5,448 nt of DNA. It comes from Oscillospiraceae bacterium (GTDB lineage Bacteria; Bacillota; Clostridia; Oscillospirales; Oscillospiraceae). The notes beneath the pieces are model-generated. The model saw only the letters and a list, made by a program, of their open reading frames with translations, had not been told where the DNA came from and ran no database searches. Location of the stretch: NCBI GenBank assembly GCA_017558545.1, contig JAFYUG010000047.1, positions 1 to 5,448 on the forward strand, in the 5' to 3' direction. Below, one piece after another: positions 5,204 through 5,448 of this stretch; position 1 is the stretch's first letter; each line of letters opens with the position of its first letter. Position numbers and translations under genes: made by a program.

Positions 5204-5448
5204 CAGCTCTCCCCGGAGGGGAGAGCCAAAAAGGAAGAAGGCAATCCCTCAGTCGCGGGCAAGCCGCGACAGCTCCCTTTACACAAGGGAGCCAAAAAGG
5301 AAGAAGGCAATCCCTCAGTCGCGGGCGAGCCGCGACAGCTCCCTTTACACAAGGGAGCCAAAAAGGAAGACGGCAATCCCTCAGTCGCGGGCAAGCCGCG
5401 ACAGCTCCCTTTGCACAAGGGAGCCAAAAAGGAAGAAGGCAATCCCTC
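5201..5448. repeat. Tandem array of 66-bp double-hairpin units (runs off the window)
   Basis: Copies begin at 5201, 5267, 5333 and 5399, with the last cut after 50 bp. The spacing is exactly 66 bp. Each unit carries hairpin I, an 8-9 bp stem (for example GCTCCCTT/AAGGGAGC around TACAC, 5272-5292), then an A/G-rich 25-nt spacer. Hairpin II follows (GTCGCGG/CCGCGAC around a 5-nt loop, for example 5253-5271), with 1 nt before the next hairpin I. Copies 2-4 are nearly identical. Copy 1 has a different but fully paired hairpin I (GCTCTCCCC/GGGGAGAGC, 5206-5226). There is no unique spacer between units, so this is not CRISPR. Neither strand has a T run after the stems. I recall similar intergenic repeats in Oscillospiraceae, but could not check. 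Confidence 0.9.

Noticed and set aside
2794..5442. Minus-strand open frame of 882 codons antisense to gdpP and rplI and running into the repeats.
   Set aside because: Both sense genes are unmistakable, and the antisense translation shows no recognisable domain. The frame stays open through the array because 66 bp is a multiple of three and the unit lacks stops in that frame.
5201..5448. CRISPR array.
   Set aside because: Units are contiguous 66-bp copies with no unique spacers and no cas genes nearby.
5201..5448. Integron attC sites or a series of intrinsic terminators.
   Set aside because: No attC core sites flank the hairpins and no gene cassettes are present. The A run follows the stem on the plus strand, and no T run follows the stem on either strand as intrinsic termination requires.

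Overview
The window looks like chromosomal DNA from a Gram-positive Clostridia-type Firmicute, possibly an uncultured gut Oscillospiraceae/Ruminococcaceae relative. The reasons are the strong AGGAG-type ribosome binding sites, the lipobox-type binding lipoprotein, the gdpP-rplI gene pair (a conserved Firmicutes arrangement), AT-rich promoters beside moderately GC-rich genes, and double-hairpin intergenic repeats of a kind I recall from that group. The family placement is inference.

Left half (1-2366, minus strand): a polar amino-acid ABC importer operon, transcribed right to left. The order is binding lipoprotein (1419-2315), a 102-bp gap holding a long hairpin (1361-1399), permease (528-1316), then ATPase (GTG start at 544, overlapping the permease by 17 nt and cut by the window edge). 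Together they would capture an amino acid outside the membrane and drive its ATP-dependent uptake. The hairpin probably sets a high ratio of binding protein to membrane components.

Centre (2316-2613): a divergent, very AT-rich control region. It holds a good promoter for the importer (TTGATT-16-TATAAT), TGAAT/ATTCA half-sites resembling an arginine-repressor (ArgR/AhrC) operator over and upstream of its -35, a perfect 9-bp DnaA-box match, and an extended -10 promoter for the rightward genes.

Right half (2614-5076, plus strand): gdpP, a membrane-bound c-di-AMP phosphodiesterase with PAS, degenerate GGDEF and DHH/DHHA1 domains, followed 24 nt later by rplI (ribosomal protein L9). In many Firmicutes the replicative helicase gene follows next. 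Here rplI is followed by at least 372 bp of non-coding repeat DNA: two 57-bp hairpin repeats, then at least 3.8 tandem copies of a 66-bp double-hairpin unit running off the window. Copies of both repeat types differ by paired compensatory changes that keep the stems intact, the most unusual signal in the window. I see no clear new enzyme system; the points of interest are the structured repeats and the control region.
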